Counted from the first letter of the stretch, positions 34,680 through 43,801 are shown. The stretch is DNA of 64,000 nt from Streptomyces sp. NBC_01446 (GCF_026340095.1 NZ_JAPEPO010000001.1:4359501-4423500); one strand, 5' to 3'. The notes: generated from the sequence alone by a model not told the origin. Translations and numbers: made by a program.

Positions 34680-35271
34680 CCGTCCGCGCGTAGCCGAGGA
34701 GCAGGCGCCGGGCGACGTCCGGCGTCAGCTCGGCGTTGCGGCTGACGATGTGCAGCCCGTAGCCGTCCTCCAGCGCGACGAGGTTGCGCGCGACGTCGGC
34801 GACGGGCTCGGTGAGCGTGAACTCCCCTACGGCCGCGCCGACTTCGAGCACCGTCGCGTACAGGGCGACCTCGCGCGCGAAGAGTGATGCCATCAGCGTC
34901 GCGTGCCCGGAGCTGCGGTCGGCGCGCCGGTGCAGCTCGAAGAGCAGTCCGTGCACGGCGTCCCCTGAGCCGCCCGGCAGCCCGCTCCCCACGAGGGCCC
35001 GCAGCCGCGCGGCGGCCCCGGTCGCCCCGTCCACGGCACCCTGCCGGGCGGCCAGATAGCGCTCCACGGCGCCTCGGTGCACCTCCAGGACCAGCTCGCC
35101 CATCTCCGGGTAGTAGTACAGAACCGACCCCGCCGACATCCCCGCCTCGGCGGCGATGTCCTTGATGCGCAGCCCCTCCAGGCCCCGCTCGGCGATGGCG
35201 CGCCCCGCCGCGTCGACGAGGGCCTCGCGGCGCGCCGTCTGGTTCTTCGGTCTCCCAGGCTTGTTCCCCAT
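34657..35271 (-). CDS. TetR-family transcriptional regulator
   Basis: A 204-residue protein with a TetR helix-turn-helix at residues about 14-60 (LRIKDIAAEAGMSAGSVLYYYPEMGELV), of the BetI-like C-terminal type. It is divergent from the aldehyde dehydrogenase gene; the shared 115-bp gap holds two copies of a GRTTCAA motif. It overlaps the convergent amidohydrolase gene, physically linking the two catabolic blocks. Confidence 0.85.
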   Translation of the reverse strand: MGNKPGRPKNQTARREALVDAAGRAIAERGLEGLRIKDIAAEAGMSAGSVLYYYPEMGELVLEVHRGAVERYLAARQGAVDGATGAAARLRALVGSGLPGGSGDAVHGLLFELHRRADRSSGHATLMASLFAREVALYATVLEVGAAVGEFTLTEPVADVARNLVALEDGYGLHIVSRNAELTPDVARRLLLGYARTVTGCPVL

Positions 35272-35290
35272 GGGTTAATTCTCTGTTACT

Positions 35291-35357
35291 CGGTTCAAAT
35301 AAATCAAGTTCCTTGCGTCCAGGGCATTGACGACCCGGCACCCCATTGTTTGAATCC
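35291..35357. promoter_or_regulatory. TetR operator region between the TetR and aldehyde dehydrogenase genes
   Basis: CGGTTCAAATAAA (35291-35303) and ATTGTTTGAATCC (35345-35357) are imperfect inverted copies on opposite sides of the promoter region. A third related copy is at 30332, before the oxygenase operon. Confidence 0.45.
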
Positions 35358-35386
35358 GATCTCAAAGAAGTAGAGGGAGCCGCCGC

Positions 35387-36850
35387 ATGAACACCTACGC
35401 AGACTGGCAGCGCCGAGCAGCCGAACTGACGCCACGCACCCGGGCGTTCATCAACGGCACATGGACCGAGGCGCAGTCCCAGGCCACCTTCCCCACCGTC
35501 AACCCGGCCACCGGCAAGGTCACGGCACACGTCGCCCGGGGCGAAGCGCCCGAGATCGACGCGGCGGTCCGCGCGGCCCGCACGTCGTTCGACGACGGCC
35601 GCTGGTCCCGCACCGACCCCGCGGCCCGTAAGCGCGTCCTGCTCAGGCTCGCCGACCTGATCACCGCCGACGCGCAGGAGCTGGCCCTCCTCGACACCCT
35701 CGACATGGGCAAGCCGATCGCCGAGTCGTACGGCACGGACGTGCCCGGTGCGGCCGGCGTCTTCGCCTGGTACGCGGAGGCCGCGGACAAGCTGTACGAC
35801 GAGATCGCGCCGACGCCCCCGGGCAACCTGGCGACGGTCCGCCGGACACCGCTGGGCGTGGTGGGCGCCGTGGTCCCGTGGAACTTCCCCCTCGACCTGG
35901 CGAGCTGGAAGCTGGCGCCGGCCCTCGCGGCGGGCAACAGCGTCGTACTCAAACCGGCGGAGCAGTCCCCGCTCTCGGCCCTGCGCCTGGCCGAACTGGC
36001 AGCGGAGGCGGGTCTCCCCGACGGCGTACTGAACGTCGTCCCCGGCATGGGTGACACCGCGGGCCGGGCCCTCGGCCTGCACAAGGACGTCGACACCCTG
36101 GTCTTCACGGGCTCGACGAAGGTCGCCCGCCTCTTCCTGTCCTACGCCGCCGAGTCGAACATGAAGCAGGTCTGGCCGGAGGCGGGCGGCAAGAGCCCGA
36201 ACGTGGTCTTCGCCGACGCGGACCTGGACGCGGCGGCAGAGCGCGCGGCCTGGGGATTCGCGTACAACGCCGGCCAGGTCTGCTCGGCCAACACCCGCCT
36301 CCTGGTGGAGAGTCCGATCGCCGAGGAGTTCACCGCCCGCGTCGCGGAACACGCGGCACGCTTCGTGCCGGGCGACCCCCTGGACCCCGACACGAACCTC
36401 GGCCCGCTGGTGGACGAAGCCCAGGCCGTCCGGGTCCTCGGCGCGATCGAGGCATCGGACGGCAAGGTGATCACGGGCGGCACGCGCGAGGGCGCGTACC
36501 TCACCCCCACGATCGTCACCGGCCTGCGCCCCGACGCACCCCTCGCGAGCGAGGAACTCTTCGGCCCGGTCCTGACGGTCCACGCCTTCACCACGGAGGA
36601 AGAGGCGATACGGACCGCCAACGACTCCCCGTACGGCCTGGCGGCCTCGCTGTGGACGAGGGACCTGGCCCGCGCCCACCGCGTGGCGGAAGCCCTGCAC
36701 GCCGGGACGGTCTCGGTGAACACGGTCGACGCGCTGAGCCCGCTCACGCCGTTCGGCGGCTTCAAGCAGTCGGGCCACGGCAGGGACCTGTCGCTCCACT
36801 CCCTCGACAAGTACACGGGCCTGAAGACGACGTGGATCACGTACGGGTGA
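35387..36850 (+). CDS. NAD(P)-dependent aldehyde dehydrogenase (PuuC-like)
   Basis: A 487-residue ALDH with the catalytic Cys in NAGQVCSANTR (near residue 299), the general-base Glu in WPEAGGKSPN, and the nucleotide loop FTGSTKVARL. It resembles gamma-glutamyl-gamma-aminobutyraldehyde dehydrogenases. With the downstream aminotransferase and permease it fits amine or omega-amino acid oxidation to a carboxylic acid. Confidence 0.85.
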   Translation: MNTYADWQRRAAELTPRTRAFINGTWTEAQSQATFPTVNPATGKVTAHVARGEAPEIDAAVRAARTSFDDGRWSRTDPAARKRVLLRLADLITADAQELALLDTLDMGKPIAESYGTDVPGAAGVFAWYAEAADKLYDEIAPTPPGNLATVRRTPLGVVGAVVPWNFPLDLASWKLAPALAAGNSVVLKPAEQSPLSALRLAELAAEAGLPDGVLNVVPGMGDTAGRALGLHKDVDTLVFTGSTKVARLFLSYAAESNMKQVWPEAGGKSPNVVFADADLDAAAERAAWGFAYNAGQVCSANTRLLVESPIAEEFTARVAEHAARFVPGDPLDPDTNLGPLVDEAQAVRVLGAIEASDGKVITGGTREGAYLTPTIVTGLRPDAPLASEELFGPVLTVHAFTTEEEAIRTANDSPYGLAASLWTRDLARAHRVAEALHAGTVSVNTVDALSPLTPFGGFKQSGHGRDLSLHSLDKYTGLKTTWITYG

Positions 36851-36933
36851 ACCCGGACGCGCAACCGGGCCCGACGGCGACCGCCCGGACGGCTCCCCGA
36901 CCCTCCACACGACCTCCCGAAGGGACGAACACC

Positions 36934-38286
36934 ATGACCCTCACCCCCGCACAGCAGCTCGCCGCCACGGACCGGGCGCACATCATCCACCCCTACCTCC
37001 CCGGCACCGCCGAGGAACGCGTGGTGATGACGGAGGGCAAGGGCTGCCGCCTCACCGACGCGGAAGGCCGCAGCTACCTCGACGCGACCGGCGGGCTCTG
37101 GCTCGCCCAGGTCGGCCACGGCCGCAAGGAGATCGCCGACGTCGCGCACGCTCAGATGCAGCAGCTCGAATACTTCACGAGCTTCTGGGAGTTCTCGAAC
37201 GACAAGGCGATCCAACTGGCCGAACGCCTCGCCACGCTGGCCCCCGACAACCTCAACCACGTCTACTTCACGTCCGGCGGCTCGGAGGGCAACGAGGCGG
37301 CCATCAAGATGGCCCGCTACTACCACCACCGCCGGGGCGAGGGCTCCCGCACCTGGATCCTGGCCCGCGACAAGGCGTACCACGGCATCGGCTACGGCGG
37401 CGGCTCGGCGACCGGCTTCCCCGTCTACCACGAGGGCTTCGCCCCGATGATGCCGCACGTCAGCCACCTGACGCCCCCGTGGCTGTACCGCACGGAGCTC
37501 TACGGCGACGCCGACCCCACCGACTTCCTGATCGCCGAACTGGAGGGCCGCATCGCGGAGATCGGCGCCTCCAACATCGCGGCGATGATCGGCGAGCCCA
37601 TCATGGGCGTGGGCGGCATGCTGGTCCCGCCGGCGGACTACTGGCCGCGCGTACGCGAGGTCCTCGACCGCCACGGCATCCTCCTCATCTTCGACGAGGT
37701 GGTGACGGCGTACGGCCGCGTGGGCGAATGGTTCGCGGCCCAGCACTTCGACGTGAAGCCGGACATCATCACGACGGCCAAGGGCATCACGTCGGGCTAC
37801 ACACCGCTCGGCGCACTCCTGGTCTCCGACGAGGTGACCGAGGCGCTGCTCCAGGACCACGGCTTCCCGATGGGCTACACGTACAACGGGCACCCGGTGG
37901 CGGCGGCGGTGGCGCTCGCGAACCTCGACATCATCGAGCGGGAGAACCTCCTGTCGCGCGCCGTCACGATGGGCGAGTACCTCCACAACCAGCTCACCGA
38001 CGCCCTGGGCGACCTGCCGATCGTCGGCGAGATCCGCTCGGTCGGCATGATGCTGGCGGTGGAGCTGGTCGCGGACCGCGAGACCCGCACCCCCCTCCCC
38101 ATGAACCCGGCCCGCATGCCGCACGACGTGATCCGCAGGGAGACGGGCGTCATCGTCCGCGACTCGGCCCACAGCCTGGTCCTGTCCCCGCCGCTGATCA
38201 TGACGGAGCAGGAGGCGAAGGAGGCGGCGACGGCGATGCGCTCGGTCCTCGAACGCACGACACCGGCGGGCGACATCACCAAGTAG
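36934..38286 (+). CDS. Class III pyridoxal-phosphate aminotransferase (omega-amine/GABA-type)
   Basis: A 450-residue enzyme. The PLP Lys is in TTAKGITSGYTPLGA, the cofactor Asp in LLIFDEVVTAYGRVG, and phosphate contacts in TSGGSEGNEAAIK. It probably transfers an omega-amino group to pyruvate or 2-oxoglutarate, giving an aldehyde for the upstream ALDH. GAAGGGA precedes the ATG. The 83-bp gap after the ALDH is consistent with one operon. Confidence 0.85.
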   Translation: MTLTPAQQLAATDRAHIIHPYLPGTAEERVVMTEGKGCRLTDAEGRSYLDATGGLWLAQVGHGRKEIADVAHAQMQQLEYFTSFWEFSNDKAIQLAERLATLAPDNLNHVYFTSGGSEGNEAAIKMARYYHHRRGEGSRTWILARDKAYHGIGYGGGSATGFPVYHEGFAPMMPHVSHLTPPWLYRTELYGDADPTDFLIAELEGRIAEIGASNIAAMIGEPIMGVGGMLVPPADYWPRVREVLDRHGILLIFDEVVTAYGRVGEWFAAQHFDVKPDIITTAKGITSGYTPLGALLVSDEVTEALLQDHGFPMGYTYNGHPVAAAVALANLDIIERENLLSRAVTMGEYLHNQLTDALGDLPIVGEIRSVGMMLAVELVADRETRTPLPMNPARMPHDVIRRETGVIVRDSAHSLVLSPPLIMTEQEAKEAATAMRSVLERTTPAGDITK

Positions 38287-38370
38287 CCCCGGGCCCTGCC
38301 CCACGAACCACCGAGCGCCACCAAGCCACCCGCACCGTCCCACCCGTCCCCAGCTCACGAGGACACAGAC

Positions 38371-39939
38371 GTGCCCGACTACAAAGAACAAGCAGCACCT
38401 CCACCCAGCACGACCACCCCCGCGGACGCAGCAAGCACCCTCACCCCCGCGGACGCAGAAAGCACCCCCACCTCCACCCCCAACCTCCACAGAAGCCTCC
38501 GCCGGTTCGACATCACGGCCATGGCGGTGGCCGCGGTGATCTCCTTCGACACGGTGGGCCAGATCGCGACGGGCGGCGGAGAGGCGGTGACGTGGACGGC
38601 GGTCATCGCGGTCGCGTTCCTCATCCCGTACGCGCTGCTCTTCGCGGAGACCGGCGCTGCCTTCCCCCAGGAGGGCGGCCCCTACGTCTGGGTGAAGCTG
38701 GCGTTCGGCCGGCTGACGGCGGCGATCACGACGCTCTTCTACTGGGTGACGAACCCGATCTGGCTGGGCGGCTCGCTCGTGTTCATCGCGGCCCAGACCT
38801 GGGACGGCTTCGTGTTCCGCCTGGGCCAGGGCACGTTCGCGGACTACGCGTTCAAGACGGTGTTCATCTGGACCGCGATCCTCACGGCGGTGGTCTCGCT
38901 GCGCAAAGGCAAATGGATCACCACGGCGGGCGCGGCGGCCAAGGTCCTCGCGCTCACCGTGTTCACGGCGACGGCAGTGGCGTACGGACTGGAGCACGGC
39001 TTCCAGGGCCTGACGGGAACGGCGGACAGCACCACCGCCACCTTCACCCCCACGACAGCCGGCTTCCTGGCGCTCGTCCCGGTACTCCTCTTCGCGTACG
39101 TGGGCTTCGAGGCCCCGAACGCGGCGGGCGAGGAGATGCACAACCCGCAACGCGACGTCCCCACAGCCCTCGGACGCTCCGCGGCGATCGCGGCGGCCTG
39201 CTACCTGCTCCCGGTCCTGGCGATCCTCTCCGTGGTCCCGCCCGGCAAGGTGACCGGCATCGGCGGCTTCATGGAGGGCGCCCAGACCATCTTCACGATC
39301 TACGGAGGCGCAAGCGGCGCACTCCTGAAGGCGACCGCGCTCCTCTTCGTCTTCGCGCTCCTCACCCAGGGCAGTGCCTGGATGATCGTCAGCGACCGGA
39401 TGCAGGCGATGGCGGCGGCGGACGGCGGCTTCTTCAGCCGCAAGCTGGGCGCGTTCCACCCGACGCTGGGCACACCAGTGCGCACGAACCTGCTGTCGGG
39501 GGCGATCGCGACGGTGTTCATGGTGGCGGCGATGCGGCTCGCGGACGGCGACGCGGCGGCGGTGTTCTCGGTTGTCCTGACCGTCGCGGTGACGACGCTG
39601 CTGCTCTCGTACCTGACGGTGATCCCGGCCCTGGCGGTCCTGCGCCTGCGCCACAGGGACGTACCGCGCCCGTACCAAGTCCCGTTCGGGACAAAGGGGT
39701 TCATGATCTGCGCGGCGCTGGTCTACGCGTGGATCCTGACCGGCTCATGGGCGGCCCTGTTCCCTGGCACGCTGGAGGGGCTGCTCGGCATCACGTACGA
39801 CTTCCACGACACGTGGGGGGTGTCGCGGACGGCGTTCGAGGCATTCACGCTGGGCACGGTGGTCGCCCTGCTGCTCATCGGCACCATCGGTCACACAGTG
39901 GCCGGAAAGATGAACGCCCGCGCGCGTGTGCGCCGTTGA
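38371..39939 (+). CDS. APC-family amino acid/amine permease
   Basis: A 522-residue membrane protein of about 12 helices after a 40-residue Pro/Thr/Ser-rich cytoplasmic N-terminus containing a near-repeat (TTPADAAST / LTPADAEST). TVGQIATGGGEAVTW and FAYVGFEAPNAAGEEMHNPQRDVP are typical APC segments (helices 1 and 6 with the following loop). GTG start with GAGGA 7 nt upstream. It is the likely importer of the amine used by the two upstream enzymes. Confidence 0.85.
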   Translation: MPDYKEQAAPPPSTTTPADAASTLTPADAESTPTSTPNLHRSLRRFDITAMAVAAVISFDTVGQIATGGGEAVTWTAVIAVAFLIPYALLFAETGAAFPQEGGPYVWVKLAFGRLTAAITTLFYWVTNPIWLGGSLVFIAAQTWDGFVFRLGQGTFADYAFKTVFIWTAILTAVVSLRKGKWITTAGAAAKVLALTVFTATAVAYGLEHGFQGLTGTADSTTATFTPTTAGFLALVPVLLFAYVGFEAPNAAGEEMHNPQRDVPTALGRSAAIAAACYLLPVLAILSVVPPGKVTGIGGFMEGAQTIFTIYGGASGALLKATALLFVFALLTQGSAWMIVSDRMQAMAAADGGFFSRKLGAFHPTLGTPVRTNLLSGAIATVFMVAAMRLADGDAAAVFSVVLTVAVTTLLLSYLTVIPALAVLRLRHRDVPRPYQVPFGTKGFMICAALVYAWILTGSWAALFPGTLEGLLGITYDFHDTWGVSRTAFEAFTLGTVVALLLIGTIGHTVAGKMNARARVRR

Positions 39940-40000
39940 CGCGCCCGCCGGGCTGGGCATGAACTGAGGGACAGGCAGTTCGCCCCGAGGAGGGAACACC

Positions 40001-40159
40001 ATGGCCGAGTCCCCCACCCCAGAAGCCGTCGCAGAGCAGCCCACGGAAGTCGCGCAGCCGCACCGGCTGGTCCTGCTAGGCGCCTGCGGCTGCGGCTCGG
40101 GCTGCGGCTGCGGCTGCCAGTCGGGCGCGCCGTGCCAGTGCGGCGGCTGCTCGGGCTGA
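40001..40159 (+). CDS. 52-residue Cys/Gly-rich peptide
   Basis: ATG with GAGGAGGGAA 5-8 nt upstream, then an acidic/Pro-rich leader of about 25 residues and a C-terminal part with eight Cys in 22 residues (spaced C-G-C, C-G-C-G-C, C-Q-C, C), ending GGCSG and a TGA stop. A strong terminator hairpin follows at once. The Cys-x-Cys pattern is metallothionein-like or could carry modified thiols. It is not an obvious known family. Confidence 0.75.
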   Translation: MAESPTPEAVAEQPTEVAQPHRLVLLGACGCGSGCGCGCQSGAPCQCGGCSG

Positions 40160-40173
40160 CACGACGGAACGTG

Positions 40174-40210
40174 ACGGGGGCCCCGCACCACACAGGTGCG
40201 GGGCCCCCGT
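40174..40210. terminator. Bidirectional terminator between the Cys-rich peptide and phoU
   Basis: ACGGGGGCCCCGCACC and GGTGCGGGGCCCCCGT form a perfect 16-bp stem with an ACACA loop, between convergent genes. Confidence 0.85.
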
Positions 40211-40239
40211 CCGACAGGTCACCCCGAGAGGGGACCGGC

Positions 40240-40923
40240 TCAGCTGCCGTCGACAGGCTGCGGCTGCGGCGCCTGGATCTCGTCGGCGTGCTCACCGGTC
40301 ACGAGATACACCACACGCTTGGCCACGGAGACCGCGTGATCGGCGAAGCGCTCGTAGTAACGGCCCAGCAGCGTCACGTCCACGGCGGTCTCGATGCCGT
40401 GCTTCCACCGGTCGTCCATCAGATGCTGGAACAGCGTCCGGTGCAGCTGGTCCATCTCGTCGTCGTCCTGCTCCAGCTGAAGCGCGAGGTCGACGTCCTT
40501 GGTGATGATGACCTCGGCGGACTTCGCCATGAGCCGCTGCGCGAGCTGCCCCATCTCCAGCACGGTCGCGTGCAGGTCGTGCGGAACGGCCTGGTCCGGG
40601 AACCGCAGCCGGGCGAGCTTGGCGACGTGCTGCGCCAGGTCACCGCTGCGCTCCAGGTCCGCGCTCATCCGCAGCGAGGTCACGACGATCCGCAGATCCG
40701 TGGCGACGGGCTGCTGGCGCGCGAGCAGGGCAATCGCCCTCGCCTCCAGGTCATGCTGCAGATCGTCGACCTTCTGGTCCGCCGCGATGACACTCTCGGC
40801 CAGCTTCAGGTCGGCGTCGAGCATGGCCGTGGTGGCGCGCCCGATCGCCGACCCGACAAGGCGGGCCATCTCGACCAGGCCCTCGCCGATCGAGTCAAGT
40901 TCCTCGTGGTACGCGTCACGCAT
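40240..40923 (-). CDS. phoU: Phosphate signalling regulator PhoU
   Basis: A 227-residue all-helical protein with the two PhoU repeats (SIGEGLVEMARLVGSAIGRA and the later GQLAQRLMAKSAEVI) and ALLARQQPVATDLRIVVTSLRMSADLERSGD. It links phosphate transport to PhoR kinase control. ATG 40923 has AGAGGGAC upstream. It is divergent from phoR-phoP over a 189-bp region with PHO boxes. Confidence 0.95.
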   Translation of the reverse strand: MRDAYHEELDSIGEGLVEMARLVGSAIGRATTAMLDADLKLAESVIAADQKVDDLQHDLEARAIALLARQQPVATDLRIVVTSLRMSADLERSGDLAQHVAKLARLRFPDQAVPHDLHATVLEMGQLAQRLMAKSAEVIITKDVDLALQLEQDDDEMDQLHRTLFQHLMDDRWKHGIETAVDVTLLGRYYERFADHAVSVAKRVVYLVTGEHADEIQAPQPQPVDGS

Positions 40924-40995
40924 ACAACTGTCCCTCTCACTCACTGCGTGGGGCTGTTGTGCCCCACGCTCCCACGTTCGGCCCTGTACGCGTCC

Positions 40996-41039
40996 GTTTC
41001 CGTCACCCCGAATGAATCACCCCTGTACCCAAGGTGAAC
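40996..41039 (-). promoter_or_regulatory. PHO boxes (four 11-nt direct repeats) between phoU and phoR
   Basis: On the minus strand the 11-mers GTTCACCTTGG (41039-41029), GTACAGGGGTG, ATTCATTCGGG and GTGACGGAAAC follow each other without gaps, fitting the Streptomyces PhoP-binding direct-repeat pattern (GTTCACC-type core). This implies autoregulation of phoRP and phoU by PhoP. Confidence 0.8.
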
Positions 41040-41112
41040 TCTGGGCGACGAGTGTTCGAGGTACCACTCGGACGGCTGTGGGCAGTGCTGACGAGGCGCA
41101 TAACCTGGGGGC

Positions 41113-42390
41113 ATGGACGTGAACGCGGCGGTCGCCGCAGCGGCAGCGATCGCCGGGGTGTGCACCGGCGTGATCGCCATGCTGGCGTTTCGCTGGAGCG
41201 AACGCGACCAGAAACGCCCCACCCGTACTTCCCTGCACACGGACCCGGTCCTTCCGCCCGGCGTCGACACCGTCCTCTCCGTACTGCGCTCCTCCGCCGT
41301 CGTCCTGGACGAGGCGGACAGCGTGGTCAAGGCCAGCTCGGCGGCGTACGCCCTCGGCCTGGTCAGAGGCGGCAAACTGGCCGTGGAGCCGATGCTCCTC
41401 ATGGCCAGGGACACCCGCCGTGACGGAGAGATACGGCAGGTCGAGCTCGACCTGCCCCGCCGCGGCACCGGCCGCGGGGACGCCCTCGCGGTCTCCGCAC
41501 GGGTGGCCCCCCTCGGCTCCCGCCTGGTCCTGCTCCTCGTGGAGGACCTGACGGAGGCCCGCCGCATCGAGGCGGTCCGCCGCGACTTCGTGGCGAACGT
41601 CAGCCACGAGCTGAAGACCCCGGTCGGCGCGCTCAGCCTCCTCTCCGAGGCGGTCATGGACGCGTCCGACGACCCGGAGGCGGTGGAGCGCTTCGCAGGC
41701 AGGATGCAGATCGAGGCGACCCGCCTGACGAACCTGGTCCAGGAGCTCATCGACCTGTCCCGGGTGCAGAACGACGACCCGCTGGAGGACGCCGAGCCGG
41801 TCCGCGTCGACGAACTCGTCGCCGAGGCGATCGACCGCTGCCGCCACCAGGCCGGCACGAAGCAGATCACCATGGCCGCGGGAGGCACCGCGGACCTCCA
41901 GATCTGGGGCAACCGCGGCCAGCTCGCCGCGGCTCTCGGCAACCTCGTCGAGAACGCCGTCAACTACAGCCCGGCCCGAACCCGCGTGGGCATAGCCGCG
42001 CGCCGGGTCAGCGCACCTGGCGGAGACCTCATAGAAGTGGCGGTCACCGACCAGGGCCTCGGCATCTCCGAAAAGGACAAGGAGCGCATCTTCGAGCGCT
42101 TCTACCGGGTCGACCCGGCCCGCTCCCGGGCCACCGGCGGCACCGGCCTCGGCCTTGCCATCGTCAAGCATGTGGCTGCCTCGCACGGCGGGGAAGTCAC
42201 CGTATGGAGCTCCGAAGGCCAGGGCTCCACGTTCACCCTGCGGCTGCCGGAGGCAGGCGCGACCCGCGACCGCGGCCCAGGACACGTAGGCGGCGACGCA
42301 TACGGACACCACGACGGCAATGACGCCGACGGGCCCGACGAGACAACCGCATACGATCCCATTCCTGCCGCCCCGGAGGTCCTTCCGTGA
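41113..42390 (+). CDS. phoR: Sensor histidine kinase PhoR
   Basis: A 425-residue kinase: one N-terminal membrane helix (residues 4-25), a PAS-like region, the phospho-acceptor H in FVANVSHELKTPVGAL, the N box (NLVENAVNYS), and G boxes (DQGLGISEKD, GTGLGLAIVKH). It ends in an acidic, His/Gly-rich tail. TAACCT at 41101-41106 lies 6 nt before the ATG, consistent with the leaderless phoRP mRNA known from S. coelicolor. The stop overlaps phoP (GTGA). Confidence 0.95.
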   Translation: MDVNAAVAAAAAIAGVCTGVIAMLAFRWSERDQKRPTRTSLHTDPVLPPGVDTVLSVLRSSAVVLDEADSVVKASSAAYALGLVRGGKLAVEPMLLMARDTRRDGEIRQVELDLPRRGTGRGDALAVSARVAPLGSRLVLLLVEDLTEARRIEAVRRDFVANVSHELKTPVGALSLLSEAVMDASDDPEAVERFAGRMQIEATRLTNLVQELIDLSRVQNDDPLEDAEPVRVDELVAEAIDRCRHQAGTKQITMAAGGTADLQIWGNRGQLAAALGNLVENAVNYSPARTRVGIAARRVSAPGGDLIEVAVTDQGLGISEKDKERIFERFYRVDPARSRATGGTGLGLAIVKHVAASHGGEVTVWSSEGQGSTFTLRLPEAGATRDRGPGHVGGDAYGHHDGNDADGPDETTAYDPIPAAPEVLP

Positions 42391-43067
42391 CCCGAGTGCT
42401 CGTCGTCGAGGACGAGGAATCCTTCTCCGACGCCCTGTCGTACATGCTCCGCAAGGAGGGTTTCGAGGTCGCCATCGCGGCCACCGGCCCCGACGGACTC
42501 GACGAGTTCGAGCGCAACGGCGCCGACCTCGTCCTGCTCGACCTGATGCTGCCGGGCCTGCCCGGCACCGAGGTCTGCCGCCAGCTGCGCGGCCGGTCCA
42601 ACGTCCCCGTCATCATGGTGACCGCCAAGGACAGCGAGATCGACAAGGTCGTGGGCCTCGAGATAGGAGCCGACGACTACGTCACCAAGCCCTTCTCGTC
42701 CCGCGAGCTGGTCGCCCGCATCCGCGCGGTCCTGCGCCGCCGGGGCGAGCCCGAGGAGGTCGCCCCGCAGGCCCTGGAGGCCGGCCCGGTCCGCATGGAC
42801 GTGGACCGCCACGTCGTCACGGTCTCCGGTTCCAAGGTCGACCTGCCCCTCAAGGAGTTCGACCTCCTGGAGATGCTCCTGCGCAACGCGGGCCGCGTCC
42901 TGACCCGCATGCAGCTGATCGACCGCGTGTGGGGCGCCGACTACGTGGGCGACACCAAGACCCTCGACGTCCACGTCAAGCGTCTGCGCGCCAAGATCGA
43001 GCCCGACCCGGGAGCCCCGCGCTACCTGGTGACGGTGCGCGGCCTTGGCTACAAGTTCGAGCCGTAG
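42387..43067 (+). CDS. phoP: Response regulator PhoP
   Basis: A 226-residue OmpR/PhoB-type regulator: receiver with acidic pocket VVEDEES, phospho-acceptor Asp in LLDLMLPG (near residue 52) and Lys in VTKPFSSREL; winged helix at about 130-226 (RVLTRMQLIDRVWG, HVKRLRAKIEPDPG). It controls phosphate starvation genes and, in Streptomyces, antibiotic production. Confidence 0.97.
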   Translation: MTRVLVVEDEESFSDALSYMLRKEGFEVAIAATGPDGLDEFERNGADLVLLDLMLPGLPGTEVCRQLRGRSNVPVIMVTAKDSEIDKVVGLEIGADDYVTKPFSSRELVARIRAVLRRRGEPEEVAPQALEAGPVRMDVDRHVVTVSGSKVDLPLKEFDLLEMLLRNAGRVLTRMQLIDRVWGADYVGDTKTLDVHVKRLRAKIEPDPGAPRYLVTVRGLGYKFEP

Positions 43068-43104
43068 AGCGCCGGGTCACGGCGGTGACCCAGCCACGGA
43101 ACGC

Positions 43105-43141
43105 CGAAGGGCGGGACCCCCACCGGGGGTCCCGCCCTTCG
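43105..43141. terminator. Bidirectional terminator after phoP
   Basis: CGAAGGGCGGGACCCCC and its exact complement form a 17-bp stem with an ACC loop, between phoP and the convergent lipoprotein gene. Confidence 0.85.
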
Positions 43142-43156
43142 CCATTGCGTACGTGA

Positions 43157-43801
43157 TCAGTGCCCGGCGGCCGGGCTGCCCGAGGCCGACTCGGACGGCG
43201 AGGCGGAGCCGGACGGGGTGGCCGACCCGGAGGGCGTCGCGGAGCCGGACGCGGACTCCGACGGCTCCGTGCTCGGCACGGCCGGGATCTCGCTCGGCCC
43301 CCACTTCTTGAAGTAGCTCTCGGCCGGCACGACGAACGACTGGATCTTGACGGCGCCCGTGGTGCTGAACGTGAAGGTCAGCGCCTTCACGTCACCGTCG
43401 AGGTCGGCGGTGCGGCTGTTGGGCAGCTGCGCGGACGCGTTGCCCTTCCCGCCGAGCACGAGGGAGCCACCGGCCGGGATCTTCACGGTCGACTTGCCGT
43501 CGGCGGCCGACAGCTCGGCCTTCTTGCCGACGCCGTCGAGCACGATCGAGTCGAGGGTCTGGGCCTTGGAGCCATTGTTGAAGAGCGTCGCGGTCACGAC
43601 GGCCGGACCCGTGGACTTCAGGTCGGGCTGCGTGATCACGGTGGCGTTCTGGATCCGGATGTCCCCGACGGAGGTCTCCGCGTTGTCCGGCTTGACCTCC
43701 AGCGTCTGGGCATTGTTTCCGGCGCCGCACGCGGCGAGCGAGGCGATCGAGAACGCGAGGGCGGCGGCGGCGAGGGCGCCGCGTCGAAGGCTGCTGCTCA
43801 C
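43157..43801 (-). CDS. Secreted lipoprotein, unknown function
   Basis: A 214-residue protein with a lipoprotein signal: a hydrophobic stretch ending in the lipobox LAAC (Cys near residue 25). The mature part is a beta-rich domain with DIRIQNATVITQPD, resembling the DUF461/copper-chaperone-like group, followed by about 35 residues of Ser/Ala/Pro/Gly low-complexity repeats (SGSATPSGSATPSGSASPS). It is convergent with phoP. Confidence 0.8.
   Translation of the reverse strand: MSSSLRRGALAAAALAFSIASLAACGAGNNAQTLEVKPDNAETSVGDIRIQNATVITQPDLKSTGPAVVTATLFNNGSKAQTLDSIVLDGVGKKAELSAADGKSTVKIPAGGSLVLGGKGNASAQLPNSRTADLDGDVKALTFTFSTTGAVKIQSFVVPAESYFKKWGPSEIPAVPSTEPSESASGSATPSGSATPSGSASPSESASGSPAAGH

Noticed and set aside
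36142-39678. Very long minus-strand frame across the aminotransferase and permease genes
   Set aside because: Antisense shadow in high-GC DNA with Arg/His-rich composition; the plus-strand genes have complete catalytic motifs.
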